Assembly (NCBI RefSeq): GCF_026151205.1
Contig: NC_087072.1
Coordinates: 18,181,669 to 18,245,668 of the forward strand
Direction: 5' to 3'
Origin: Bolinopsis microptera
Lineage: Eukaryota; Ctenophora; Tentaculata; Lobata; Bolinopsidae
Length of the DNA stretch: 64,000 nucleotides
The first letter of the stretch is position 1, and each line of letters opens with the position of its first letter. The notes below the pieces were generated by a model, which saw only the letters and a program-made list of their open reading frames with translations, was not told where the DNA came from and searched no databases. Positions 1-11,083 of this stretch are shown in pieces. Both the position numbers and the translations under genes were made by a program.

Positions 1-928
1 TCAAAAAGGGACGGTCGACGAGGATTGGAATTCATATAACCTTACCTATCCACTAACTCAATAAATGTTATCAGTTGAGGTTGGGAAATTAGTTTAAACT
101 GTCATAATATTATGAACCAAGAAACGTCGTTAAAACTTGACAGTTTCACTGCTGAGCTGAGGCGATAGTCGCTCCTGATTTTAAATAGTAGGCCGTCTAG
201 GCTTAACTAAATATAAACATAATGTGTTTACCACACTGATTTGATTTGAAACATTTCAAATAGTACAGAAGGTACATTAAGTCATACATTAAAACAAATC
301 GTGGCGACAAAGTGTGGTCAGATTAACTGGATAGTCGTCAGGAACTAATAAAACAATTATAGTCACAACTTGACTGGGCAAACCTATAACATCCAAATTA
401 AAGCACAAGTGCTCCAGAATCTGGCTCCTAAGAAAAACTTACTATGAAGGTGTTGGTTTTATTATTATGATTATTTAGCATTCATTGCATGTTATGTAAG
501 TGTAATGAAATCATTCCTATGTGGCGTTATGTTATTATTATAAATTTACGACAGCATTTTGTTACCAGAAATAATAAATTCAAATCGATGGCATTGTTTA
601 GGAGATATCTACTTCGAATGAAAAGAAAGCAACCGCCGAATCAAAGCCAAGAAATTAGAAATTACACTAAATTTCAAACAAAAAGATACTGATTTCATAA
701 GACTTTTTCTGGCCACAGCTACGATTCTAATCAATCGGAGACTACGAGAAATTTAATTAATTGAAGGAATGAATTGTTGCCGCTGCTTGGCTGCAGTAAA
801 ATTAAGTATAATTAAACGTTAACGGCGGTAATTAACTGCCCAGTCCTTGATGCTCAGTAGCTCGCTCAAACGGACGAATGTTGAGCAAGCGAGTAAATCA
901 ATCAAGATCTCGTCTAGTAGCATTAGCA

Positions 929-972
929 ACACACACACACACACATACACACGCACACACACACACAACACA
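929..972. repeat. (CA)n microsatellite
   Basis: An interrupted run of CA dinucleotides with occasional T or G substitutions. Confidence 0.9.
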
Positions 973-1619
973 CAGACAAAACATCATGTGTTCTAGTAAG
1001 TAACATTATTTCATCTAGCTGTGATATAAATCGCTTTTGTAATCATAATATCCTGATCACAGCGATATTCAGCTGGCAACTTTACTCTAAATATTTACTC
1101 TAAATAAATTTATTCAAACTAACCAATGTTGTCCACCGTGGGAATTTGGGAGGATGAGTTTAGTTAATTTGTTCATTTTCATTTCTCTATCGTTTACGTG
1201 AGGTCAGAGAAAATGTGACTAGAAAGTTACTCCTCTTACAAACTTTAGCCGAGTAAACATATTGAGAGTAGTTATTTTAGTTAAGCTACTCATAGTTCCA
1301 CTTAATCATATGAAATCTCTAATCTCTTAGAATAAGTGCTGGCCATTACCCAGATTCTCTCTGTTACCGCAGTAGAACTAAAGACGAGATATAAACAAAT
1401 TAGTCCATATATTTTAGGAAACAAGAGATATATATATTAGGAAACAAGAGATACAATTTTGAACGTGAATTCCAAAAGTCAAAATACACATTTCCCCGTG
1501 TGATAAACTAAGCTCACGAGTCCTTGTTTCTCAGAACGCGTATTAAGTGATGATGTAGCTTGGGATGTGTTGCGAAATGTTAACTAAGTACGATCTGGTT
1601 TAGCATTAATTGATCTATT

Positions 1620-1865
1620 TGTATTTAAACTGGTCGAATGTTCGGGAAAACTTACTGAGTCCAAATTCGAACAAACTAACTGAGTACACATATCTATTTG
1701 AACACTAACTGAGTGAAAAATCATCAAAAATAGTCGAGTGCAACTTTATCAAATCTGACAGAGTTTAAATGCTAATAACCCAATTTAGCTGAGTACTTAT
1801 CTATTAAAGCTAACTGGGTGATGTTTCAATGAAACTGCCGGAGTGCAATCTTACTTAACCAAGCT
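1620..1865. repeat. Degenerate ~30-bp tandem repeat
   Basis: A loosely conserved motif close to AACTAACTGAGTNC recurs about eight times at spacings of roughly 25-33 bp (for example ACTTACTGAGTCC, ACTAACTGAGTAC, ACTAACTGAGTGA, GCTAACTGGGTGA). The copies differ from each other by several bases, so this looks like an old, decayed minisatellite. Confidence 0.55.
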
Positions 1866-2713
1866 GAACATGAATTCAATCAATCTGTCCAGAGCATATA
1901 ACGTAGCAAGGCCAGTTGGCCGGTCTTTGGTAAACGAGCATTACTTAGCAATTAAACTTTTAAAGATAAACAGATAGGGATGGTAGTAAGCGCAAGGAAC
2001 AAGTTGCGAGTTAATGCGACAAGGAGGGTTATAGCCACTCACAGGAGTGATGGAAATCATTCTGGAGAAACGTAATGACAACACCGGTTGTGGGAAAACA
2101 TCCGAGTCTCAAAAGTAAGTACATATCATGGCACGAGATGTTACATAACTCCCATAACCCGGGTTAACATCTGCTGGTTTAGGGGCCCATTTGGCAGCTG
2201 GGGGGCCTGATAATTTTAGTCCACATCTGGGCTCTGAACAGTGAACTGTAAGTGTAATTAGCAGCCCCACCCAATCAACTCTTATTTGACCTGTTCAGTG
2301 TTCATGTAACAAAAGAAGCCTTGATATATCAAAACAAAGAAGATTGGTTTTTTATTTCCTTGGAATTTAACCCATTGCCGTTCTAAATGTAAGAATCATC
2401 AAGAAATATTAATAAATACCATAAAATACCAATTATATAAGTCAAACTACAATGAGTAAAGTCTCACTAAAACTTGAAGGAACAGAATTGAAATAGGCAT
2501 TTGGCAATAGCATAAATGAAACAAAATTGCAACTTATTAAGAATTGAACACATAAATCACATAATCCCCGATCAAAATAAAATTCATTATATTAATTTAA
2601 AACGTTTTCAAGAGCAGAAGCAAAGATACACGAAATTACAAACAGCCTCACATAATCGTGTAATTCTGCAGAAAACAGGGGACAGGATTCCTAAGTAAGC
2701 ATGTCTTTATACT

Positions 2714-2767
2714 AACTCTGGAGTAGGCGGGTAAACAAATAACTCTGGAGTAGGCGGGTAAACAAAT
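2714..2767. repeat. 27-bp direct repeat, two copies
   Basis: Two adjacent identical 27-bp units begin AACTCTGGAGTAGGCGGG. A diverged third copy may follow around 2770-2800. Confidence 0.8.
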
Positions 2768-3367
2768 AACACAAATCCTAGCTCTAGAATCTGCGAGTAA
2801 AGCTAGCACAAGGCCAGGCAAGTAAACGATAAACAAGACTACGAACACAACAGTGGCCAGGCATACTAAAAAGAAGAGCAGTTCTAAAAACGGTTAGCTG
2901 TATGTGCCGGTTGAGGAAGAAGAAAGCACATAGTTTATTGGAGCTACATGATCAACTGCTGGGAGGTCGAGGGAGAGAGCGGGAGAAATGTTAATTTACT
3001 TTAGCTGTCTGTGAGGCACACGCCGCGGCTCGGTCATTGTATTAGCTGTACGGGTGAAGTGAGATCGAATTAGCTTCCTCGCTCAGCTTTTCCTTCCTCC
3101 CTTCTCCCTAGGCTCCGGCCACTAGTGGCATCTTGGTATGTACTTGTAAGTCCATCCAGGTATGAGCCAGGTTTAACTTTCCCAGTTCCCTAGGGTGATT
3201 AGTCGGTGTTTGAGCGAGTTTGTTTTGTTCCTGGATGTTTGAATATATTGTCGGGAAGTCCACGTTCCCCGATGGGGTTGTGCCCTTAGGCGTACTTAAT
3301 ATAGGCGATCTCATTACGGTACTGAACATAATTCTATCAATGGAGTGTGCCAGCCCACGTCATTTTC

Positions 3368-3655
3368 TAACATAGAGTTACATATGGTGAGATGCCAATT
3401 TTCGATTCATCTCTAAAAATATGCCCTGAATGATTTCCCGGGTAATTAGCTTGCATACGTTTGATTCTTGGGTATGAATATTTTTCATCTCGTACTTATC
3501 AATCTTATGATATGGTCATTTAATTTCCTAACATAGTGATGTAATTCATATATGGTCGGCTGCCAAGTTCCGAATCATTTCTAATAACAAGCCCATAATG
3601 ATTTTACTGGCGGTTATAACCCTGCGCTCTGCATACATTTGAACATGAATATATC
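3368..3655. repeat. Diverged ~165-bp direct duplication
   Basis: The segment from about 3368 is repeated from about 3532 in the same order of landmarks: TAACATAG, CATATATGGT or CATATGGTGA, TGCCAA, ATTTCTAA or ATCTCTAA, TGATTT, GCATACRTTTGA, and a terminal ATGAATAT. The copies are clearly homologous but well diverged. Confidence 0.6.
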
Positions 3656-4420
3656 ATGGTCAAAAATTTACAAACCCCGTTACACAGTTATACACATATT
3701 GAAAAACGGAGTAAAAAACAACTTTGAATGCGGTAATCCATTGCTAGACCGAGACGTACCATCGTAAACAATTTGTAGCCGGCATGTATAAACCTGTTCA
3801 TGTTTTCAGGAAATGTAATCGACTTAATCTTCAGATATGGGAATTATGAGACAAGCACGGACTTACCCAACAATGACTGGGAACTTACTCTTCAAAATGA
3901 GGAGGACAAGAGTTAGTCAGTCACTTACGGAGATTACGAGGACGTTAGATCGAGGTAAGGGGACGGGGTAGGTCTCTGTTATATCATTATTTACAGTTGG
4001 ACTTGTATCTGCAGCAAATTAAATCTGGTGAATCATCGTTTGGGACAGATAGAGCTGTGTCTCAAATACCTTGTGTCTCACATAACTCACCTTGTTGTAT
4101 GATCTTATGATTTATTTGCATGATTTACCAACTTCCTTGATTGTTCGAGGAGTTCGGCAGAACATGGTAAACGGAATTTCAAGTATTACCCGAAGTAAAA
4201 TTAATAATCAATAAAAGAATGTACCTGTTTTTAAAATATTTGATGTGCGCGTGTTTGTTTTGGAGGGACGTTCTGGAAACACATAATTGAAATATAAGTT
4301 TGTTTGTTAGTATGTTTGTTTATTTGTCTCATATTCGTTAGGGTTTCTATTTGTCACACGAGTAAAACATGTTGTAAGAATTGTAATGCAGGATAAGTTG
4401 GAAGGTACGGATGTGGGTGT

Positions 4421-4460
4421 GGGCTTATGTGGGCTTATGTGGCCTTATGTGGGCTTATGT
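4421..4460. repeat. 10-bp tandem repeat
   Basis: Four copies of GGGCTTATGT, one with a single change, run into a poly-G tract. Confidence 0.85.
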
Positions 4461-4743
4461 GGGGGGAGGGGGGGGGGGAGAGAAGTTCTATTTAAAACGT
4501 ACAAAAGTCATGAAGAAGGAAACTTATTGAATTATATTCAATTCTGATTAAGCAACGGGTTTTTCAAAATTTTCTTGTCATGTCTACCATCCAGAAACAA
4601 AATTAATATAAGTCAAGTCATCCTTGTGAAGTATTGAAATATCATACCTTTGTCCATATGTTTCGACAATGTTAATGAAATTGAGGAAGCAATGCAATGA
4701 GACGATCAAGAATGCAGGAAAAATTCGTAGAACTATTTCACAG

Positions 4744-5084
4744 CAGCCTTTTTATAAGAAAAGACTATTCCATTGGGTCATTTCTACTAATGGGACCCCT
4801 GATTACACACTTAACAGAGGTATAAGATATGATAGTTAGTTCATCTCTCCAAGTCAATCCCAAGAATGTAAAAAGCACCAACGTCCGCATTTTGTTAAAC
4901 CCCTGAACGCTGCAACTACTCAACTGTAAAATAATGGCCACATCAATCGTTTCAAATTAGACTCACGGAAAAGCAGCCTTTTTATAAGAAAAGACTATTC
5001 CATTGGGTAATTTCTACTAATGGGACCCCTGATTACACACTTAACAGAGGTATAAGATATGATAGTTAGTTCATCTCTCCAAGT
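4744..5084. repeat. Tandem duplication of ~230 bp (first copy and start of second)
   Basis: The block starting CAGCCTTTTTATAAGA at about 4746 is repeated from about 4978. The first copy reads straight through ...TCTCCAAGTCAATCCC... near 4850, while the second is interrupted at exactly this point by the transposable element that begins at 5085. The first copy therefore preserves the empty target site. Confidence 0.85.
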
Positions 5085-5885
5085 GGGGGTGATGCAACGT
5101 CAATTAATGTCAGTATTCCATAAAAACCCCAAACTGACATTGACATTAATTGACATTAATTGACATTAATTGACATTAATTGACATTAATTGACATTAAT
5201 TGACATAAATTGACATTAATTGACATTAATTGACATTAATTTGTCTTGAAATTTGAGATTATCATTATTCGATAAATATTCAAGATATTCACGTCTATGT
5301 AAGTTAGACCGGTTCAAAAAAAACAAAATGTCCTTGAATAATTATGAGTATGTTCTTATCTGTTGATCCTTAGGTTCAAAGACCACCAAAAAAAATTTCA
5401 GCTTCCAATTCTTCCATCTTCGGTCCCCACCGGCCACGCCCATATTTTATTGGTTTCTTATACAGGTAAAATATCTAGAATCGGCTTTTTTTGTATGAAG
5501 GAGTAATGTTAGCTGTTTAAGATTCGTTATTCAAGTATAAATGTCATGAAGGCATTTCGTTTAATGTGGGTTTTAAGTTCTGATGATGTTGAGAACCACG
5601 CCCTTGGATGGCCACGACCATTTAAGAAAATTAAATTTCGGAAACCGTATTATTTTAGTTTTATCGTTTAATGATCTGAATTTTTTTCACATTTCACATT
5701 TCCATATGTGATAGTAGTGAATAACTTGATGATATAAACGTTCTAAAGTGCTAAAAATATGGTAGAACTACATAATCTCTGGTCGAAAAATATCGTGTCA
5801 ATTAATGTCAGTATTCCAAAATTTTGCAAAACTGACATTGACATTAATTGACATTAATTGACATTAATTGACGTTGCATCACCCC
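5085..5885. mobile_element. hAT-like non-autonomous DNA element with TIRs and 8-bp TSD
   Basis: The element starts GGGGGTGATGCAACGTCAAT and ends with the inverted form ...GACGTTGCATCACCCC. It is flanked by CTCCAAGT on both sides (5077-5084 and 5886-5893), an 8-bp duplication typical of the hAT superfamily. Next to the ends lie arrays of the 10-bp unit TGACATTAAT, about ten at the left and three or four at the right. No transposase frame is present. The uninterrupted duplicate at 4744-4975 gives the unoccupied site. Superfamily assignment rests only on TSD length and structure. Confidence 0.8.
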
Positions 5886-7126
5886 CTCCAAGTCAATCCC
5901 AAGAATGTAAAAAGCACCAACGTCCGCATTTCGTTAAACCCCTGAACGCCGCAACTACTCAACTGTAAAATAATGGCCACATCAATCGTTTCAAATTAGA
6001 CTCACGGAATTTCGAATGGACATCTTAGTCTGTGTCGTCCACTGACCATTGAGCAGATGAGTTGCACTGATTTCTGTCGAATTGTCGTTCTTCGAGTAAA
6101 TCCATTTAGGACATTATATAAAATATCAGGTAAAATTGGCAACTTTTATGCCAGATATTTTCTGCTTTTAGCACTACGTGCATTGAACCTTTCATACAGC
6201 TAAGCTGGGTAAAGTGGGTAGATTTAAATTTAAATTTGTACTCTAGAGAACGCTAAGCTCGCTAATACTTGCACCTCCATTCTAATCCCTTAATTTACCA
6301 TGCTTAATTTGTGACAGTACACAACTCTTCACCTCTTCCTTCCCCTGCAACTAGTTTATTATACACTGCACGTGCAGCTCCTCTCTTCTCCCTCAATTCA
6401 CATCAACCACCACTTCCTTACTTTATCTATATCTTTCGTGTACTATTCTATCCATTCTCCTTCCTCCTTGGATCAAGAAACTGACATTGACATTAATTGA
6501 CATTAATTGACATTAATTGACGTTGCATCACCCCCCTCCAAGTCAATCCCAAGAATGTAAAAAGCACCAACGTCCGCATTTCGTTAAACCCCTGAACGCC
6601 GCAACTACTCAACTGTAAAATAATGGCCACATCAATCGTTTCAAATTAGACTCACGGAATTTCGAATGGACATCTTAGTCTGTGTCGTCCACTGACCATT
6701 GAGCAGATGAGTTGCACTGATTTCTGTCGAATTGTCGTTCTTCGAGTAAATCCATTTAGGATATTATATAAAATATCAGGTAAAATTGGCAACTTTTATG
6801 CCAGATATTTTCTGCTTTTAGCACTACGTGCATTGAACCTTTCATACAGCTAAGCTGGGTAAAGTGGGTAGATTTAAATTTAAATTTGTACTCTAGAGAA
6901 CGCTAAGCTCGCTAATACTTGCACCTCCATTCTAATCCCTTAATTTACCATGCTTAATTTGTGACAGTACACAACTCTTCACCTCTTCCTTCCCCTGCAC
7001 TAGTTTATTATACACTGCACGTGCAGCTCCTCTCTTCTCCCTCAATTCACATCAACCACCACTTCCTTACTTTATCTATATCTTTCGTGTACTATTCTAT
7101 CCATTCTCCTTCCTCCTTGGATCAAG
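5828..7126. repeat. 650-bp tandem duplication that includes the MITE right end
   Basis: Sequence 5828-6477 is repeated at 6478-7126 with only a handful of differences (one more C in the TIR, one substitution near 6760, one missing A near 7000). The second unit begins inside the right subterminal repeats of the hAT-like element, so the duplication happened after that insertion. Identity is about 99 percent, so it is recent or an assembly artefact. Confidence 0.85.
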
Positions 7127-8241
7127 TTTTGAAGCTGCCCACCGCCTAGTGTATACTGTATTATCACCCTGTCACAGTGGCACAATCCTGTTTCTCAGTT
7201 TACACAGCTATAAGGGTAAAGGGAGTATATTAACGTACCCCTACATACCATATAAGTCTCCTGACCATCTGATAATATCCTAATGATTCTGGGACTTCAA
7301 CAAAATCTGAGAACGTTTCACTGACAGGTTTTATACTGGCCATCGAAAGATTTATATCGACAGGTTGGAGTAAAGTGTTAAGGCAGCTCATCCCAGTCAA
7401 TCTCATTTAATTAGGGTGGGTAAGTAGGTTGTGAGTTGTCACAATTGCTTTATATGACCATGGTTTCTACTTGGAGCCTGATGTGATGAATATTAAAGGG
7501 ATTAAACAAGCATGTAAGAGGTAGTATGATATATAATAGCAAATTGGGGGTATGCAACATTTAATCGTCGGATATTCCATCTAACGACGCTTTACCCCCC
7601 TTAAACGTGATTTTACACTCACAACCCAATACGAACCATATTCCAAACTGTATTTACAACCTTCACCATAGTTCTAACCAACAATTTTCCTATTTGCGCA
7701 ATTCGTCTCCAACATTTCAAGACAATCTGAATTAGCGAATCAGGGTTTTGAAAAACGATGCAACGACAATTTGGCATTTTCATGATAAAATTTGGTCCCC
7801 AATTTTAGCTCCATATCACTAAATCACAAACTAATTTTCAATCATAGTTGCGTTTCACGCGCGTTAAACATTTTTTCTTCTTATAGCCCGACTTTCGACA
7901 TATCCCTAGTTTCTGCTAATTCTCAACCTAGAAAAAAATAAAGAAAGCGATACCAAGTTTTTTTAAAGTTGAAAGAACTTCGCAGACACGAGCTCTGACA
8001 TTTCAGATATCACTTTCCTCTTCGCATCAACTAACTTTAACACATCCTTAAGAGACAGGATAAAGCTCCAGACGTTTTTCAGTTACTGTCTTAAGTGTAA
8101 CAAACGGTCACTAACTGTGGGGCGTCTGTGATCAGTAAACTATCGCAGGTAGGTGAAGTATCGAGTATCCAACATGTACCTATAGTCTAATATGATATAG
8201 CATGTGCTCCTTACCTATATCCGACATACTTATAACACGGC

Positions 8242-8286
8242 CGTAAAAAGCTGGCCGCTCAAAGCCCCAGAGGCCAGCTTTTTACG
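8242..8286. repeat. Perfect 15-bp stem hairpin
   Basis: CGTAAAAAGCTGGCC is followed by 15 bases and then its exact inverse, GGCCAGCTTTTTACG. No gene is close by. It may be a transposon relic or a structured transcript element. Confidence 0.8.
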
Positions 8287-8302
8287 TCTGCAATATGATA
8301 GT

Positions 8303-8376
8303 CTAACACGTGATCCTATACCCAATAACACGTGATCCTATACCCAATAACACGTGATCCTATACCCAATAACACG
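8303..8376. repeat. 22-bp tandem repeat carrying CACGTG
   Basis: Just over three copies of the unit AACACGTGATCCTATACCC (plus AAT) are followed by a diverged fourth. Each copy contains the palindrome CACGTG, an E-box core. Confidence 0.85.
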
Positions 8377-10900
8377 TGATCATACACCATTACACCCAAT
8401 ACCTGGAGATAATACGATGACAGCGACCCTACAATCCATTCCCACGTCAAATTCATTACACGGGTAATTACTTATATTCCAGTTATACCTGACGACTGTG
8501 CTGCTTTGTTTTATATAACCTACTATTACAAGTGTGTGTTTTACCTTCACTGGCCTGGTTGTGTTAAACCTTGTTTGACAGCTGAATAACCTTTCACGGC
8601 CCAGCCCTTGTTTGTTCATTTTGGACCTATTATAGCCGAGCATTGTTCTTTTTGTGGTAATTATTGGGGCGATCTTGACAGTTCAACACTGATTGTTTCT
8701 AGCCTTAATTAAGGTACAGTTTCGTGTCCAAACTATTCGCCAATTTCCAATCACGTATTAAAGTTTGACAGAGTAGAATTTCCGGGATTGACGGACCACA
8801 GTATGTATACCGTTAATTTCATCCCGGTCAACTTATTGCCAGCACGTACTATCACTGTGATAGTTCGTGCTGTGTCACTGTTTAGTACCATCTATCAGTA
8901 TCGGAAATATTGTAGCCAACACCACGACACCGACCACACCTTTCTAAAGAAGTAACCACTCATCACAGCTTCACAAAATGGCGACCACGTGAACAATTAA
9001 GGTCACCACCCTATGATGAAATGAATGAGATGAATAGTTTATTGTGGGTACCTTTTGGAGAAGACCACCAATGTTCTATAACTTTGTTACAATCATACAA
9101 TGTTTATTGTTTCTGTGTTTTTGCTTGATAAATAATTTATTGTAGTAGCGTGGTCAAGCTGTAAGTAGATACAATGGACAGCTCTGTGATGACAACTGCT
9201 AGATAAAATACACATTAAAAGCCGGGAGCAGTAAGAATCTCGGAGGTATTGCAACTTTTAGGTTTTGTCATCAAGTAATTGGTTTTAAAATGTGATTGCT
9301 CGATGGACAGGAGAGGAAGGTATAGCGTTAAGAATAGTTGAGTGCTGAAAGTGCACATCTGCACTCAGCAAATAGCTCACATTGATATTTGGCATGGCCA
9401 TTTGGAACCGACTGGCGACTCTGTCACAACGGTTAGTTGGGTCGTTTACTTTCAAGTACCAACTATTACAGACACTTACATTAGTATAAATACCAAGTCC
9501 TTATTCGACCCAGGGCTAATCTCCTTATCTTATGAAAGTATGAAAGTAGGTCTATGTCGCCAGATTAAAATCAAGCCCATTACTTCTCTGAGTTTCTATA
9601 AATTAATCACCTTCTCTATTGATAGAGTCTTTGTGTCAAAATAACTTCCTCTCAGCAGCTCGGTCTATAAATATGCCAATAAAATCACTTAAATGCGTCA
9701 TGAATATCATAGTATCATACCGTGAATTTAAAACAAGTTTTAAACACATCACCTTTATTGTTTATGCGTGACCTCTTTAAATTAGGTTGTGGTGGGTGGT
9801 TGGTTCTACTGACGTGTGTATTCCGCCTATTTTAATAATTTAAATGCATTGAATTTGACAAAACCACGTTTTTGTTCATTCCTTACAACTTCACCCCACG
9901 TTACTAAGGAGCTGATTGGCTGGCTGATATTCTTGGTTGCTCTGATCGACAGAAGCTGATAGATAAAGGAATTAGCATTATAATGACAGTTTCGACGTTG
10001 TTCCATCAAATTTCCCTAATTTTGATATGCCTCGATTTAATCGAACTGTCAGTCGAGGGCTGACATGATCTGCAGAGTAATTAATTTGAGAATTTTATGT
10101 GGTTCCCATTTTGTTAAAATCCAAGATGTGTAATTTAGTCGACATATGTAATTTAGTTGAAGTAACATCTAGAAATGAGGTCTGACCTAGGTCAAACAGC
10201 TGGTAGTTTGGTGAAAGTAAGCTTTACATCCGGGCTCAGCTTATTTATATAATACCTGTTGTGGTGTCGGCCATCCTCCTAATTTAAAATTTTAATTAAT
10301 CTGTACCATAGGAGAGATTTGTGTTGTTACCAAGTCAGACACAACCCGCTGTTTTAATAAACAACCACACTGCTCCTAGCTGGCCCTCTCTGTCACACAG
10401 CCTTGTAAATTTTATAATTTGCTAACTTCTTTCACTTGAGGTCGGGTGATTTTGGGGCCACCCGGAGTTGTTGTTGCAAACTTTTCAGATCTTTCAATAT
10501 TTTTAGTTTGCCTCTCTTCCTTTCTGTAGAAATTAGGTTCAGTTAGCATTCTGAAGTTGATTGTCATGTAAGTTTTAAAATTCAGTCCACTTAACACCAT
10601 ACTGCCGTTAAATTTTGACAAGCACCACCACCACCGTTTAGTCCCTTGTTGCTGCTCAATAATTCTATCAAAGTCCCGGAACTTAACTTGAATTTGCAGA
10701 GTCTACTGTAATCTTCACTAATTTAAAGTATTGATATGGTTTCATTATATGACCCAATATTTTGTAGTTCTTTTGACACACTATCAATCTGTCCTCTCAA
10801 CTGGTATACCATCTTAAATAATTATTTTATTAGATCCTTAAATTTATTTAGTTGTCGATCTACTTTTGAAAATTGTCCAGCCTTCTTATTAAGAGTAAAA

Positions 10901-11075
10901 TACTCGGCAACTCGGTAATGTAGCTACGCACGGTTAAGGCTCGGTTAAGGCTCGGTTAAGGCACGGTTAAGGCACGGTTAAGGCACGGTTAAAGCACAGT
11001 TAACCGTGCCTTAACTGTGCTTTAACCGTGCCTTAACCGTGCCTTAACCGTGCGTAGCTACATTACCGAATTGCC
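10901..11075. mobile_element. Palindromic foldback element with 8-bp TSD
   Basis: The whole element is an inverted repeat. It begins TACTCGGCAACTCGGTAATG and ends with the inverse, CATTACCGAATTGCC. The arms consist of the 11-bp unit CGGTTAAGGCA in one orientation and then the other. GAGTAAAA flanks both sides (10893-10900 and 11076-11083). It has no coding capacity. Its outer sequence is related to the element at 44671-45145. Confidence 0.85.
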
Positions 11076-11083
11076 GAGTAAAA

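Larger units (their letters stand above)
1..4743. other. Non-coding left flank with scattered repeats
   Basis: No exon with convincing coding character was found. The longest open frames are about 60-75 codons, with no recognisable domain. The sequence is AT-rich and holds a CA microsatellite, a degenerate array near 1.6-1.9 kb, a two-copy 27-bp repeat and a diverged direct duplication, each listed separately. It is likely intergenic or intronic DNA. Confidence 0.6.
7127..10892. other. No gene seen
   Basis: No exon with recognisable protein similarity was found on either strand. A short relic with GGGGGTATGCAAC near 7546 resembles the end of the hAT-like element. A hairpin (8242-8286) and a 22-bp array (8303-8376) are listed separately. 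Confidence 0.5.

Noticed and set aside
8303-8376. CRISPR-like array
   Set aside because: The copies are adjacent with no unique spacers, and the sequence context is animal nuclear DNA.
9342-9644. 100-codon plus-strand frame
   Set aside because: No domain, no codon or motif signal and no splice context; consistent with chance in this sequence.
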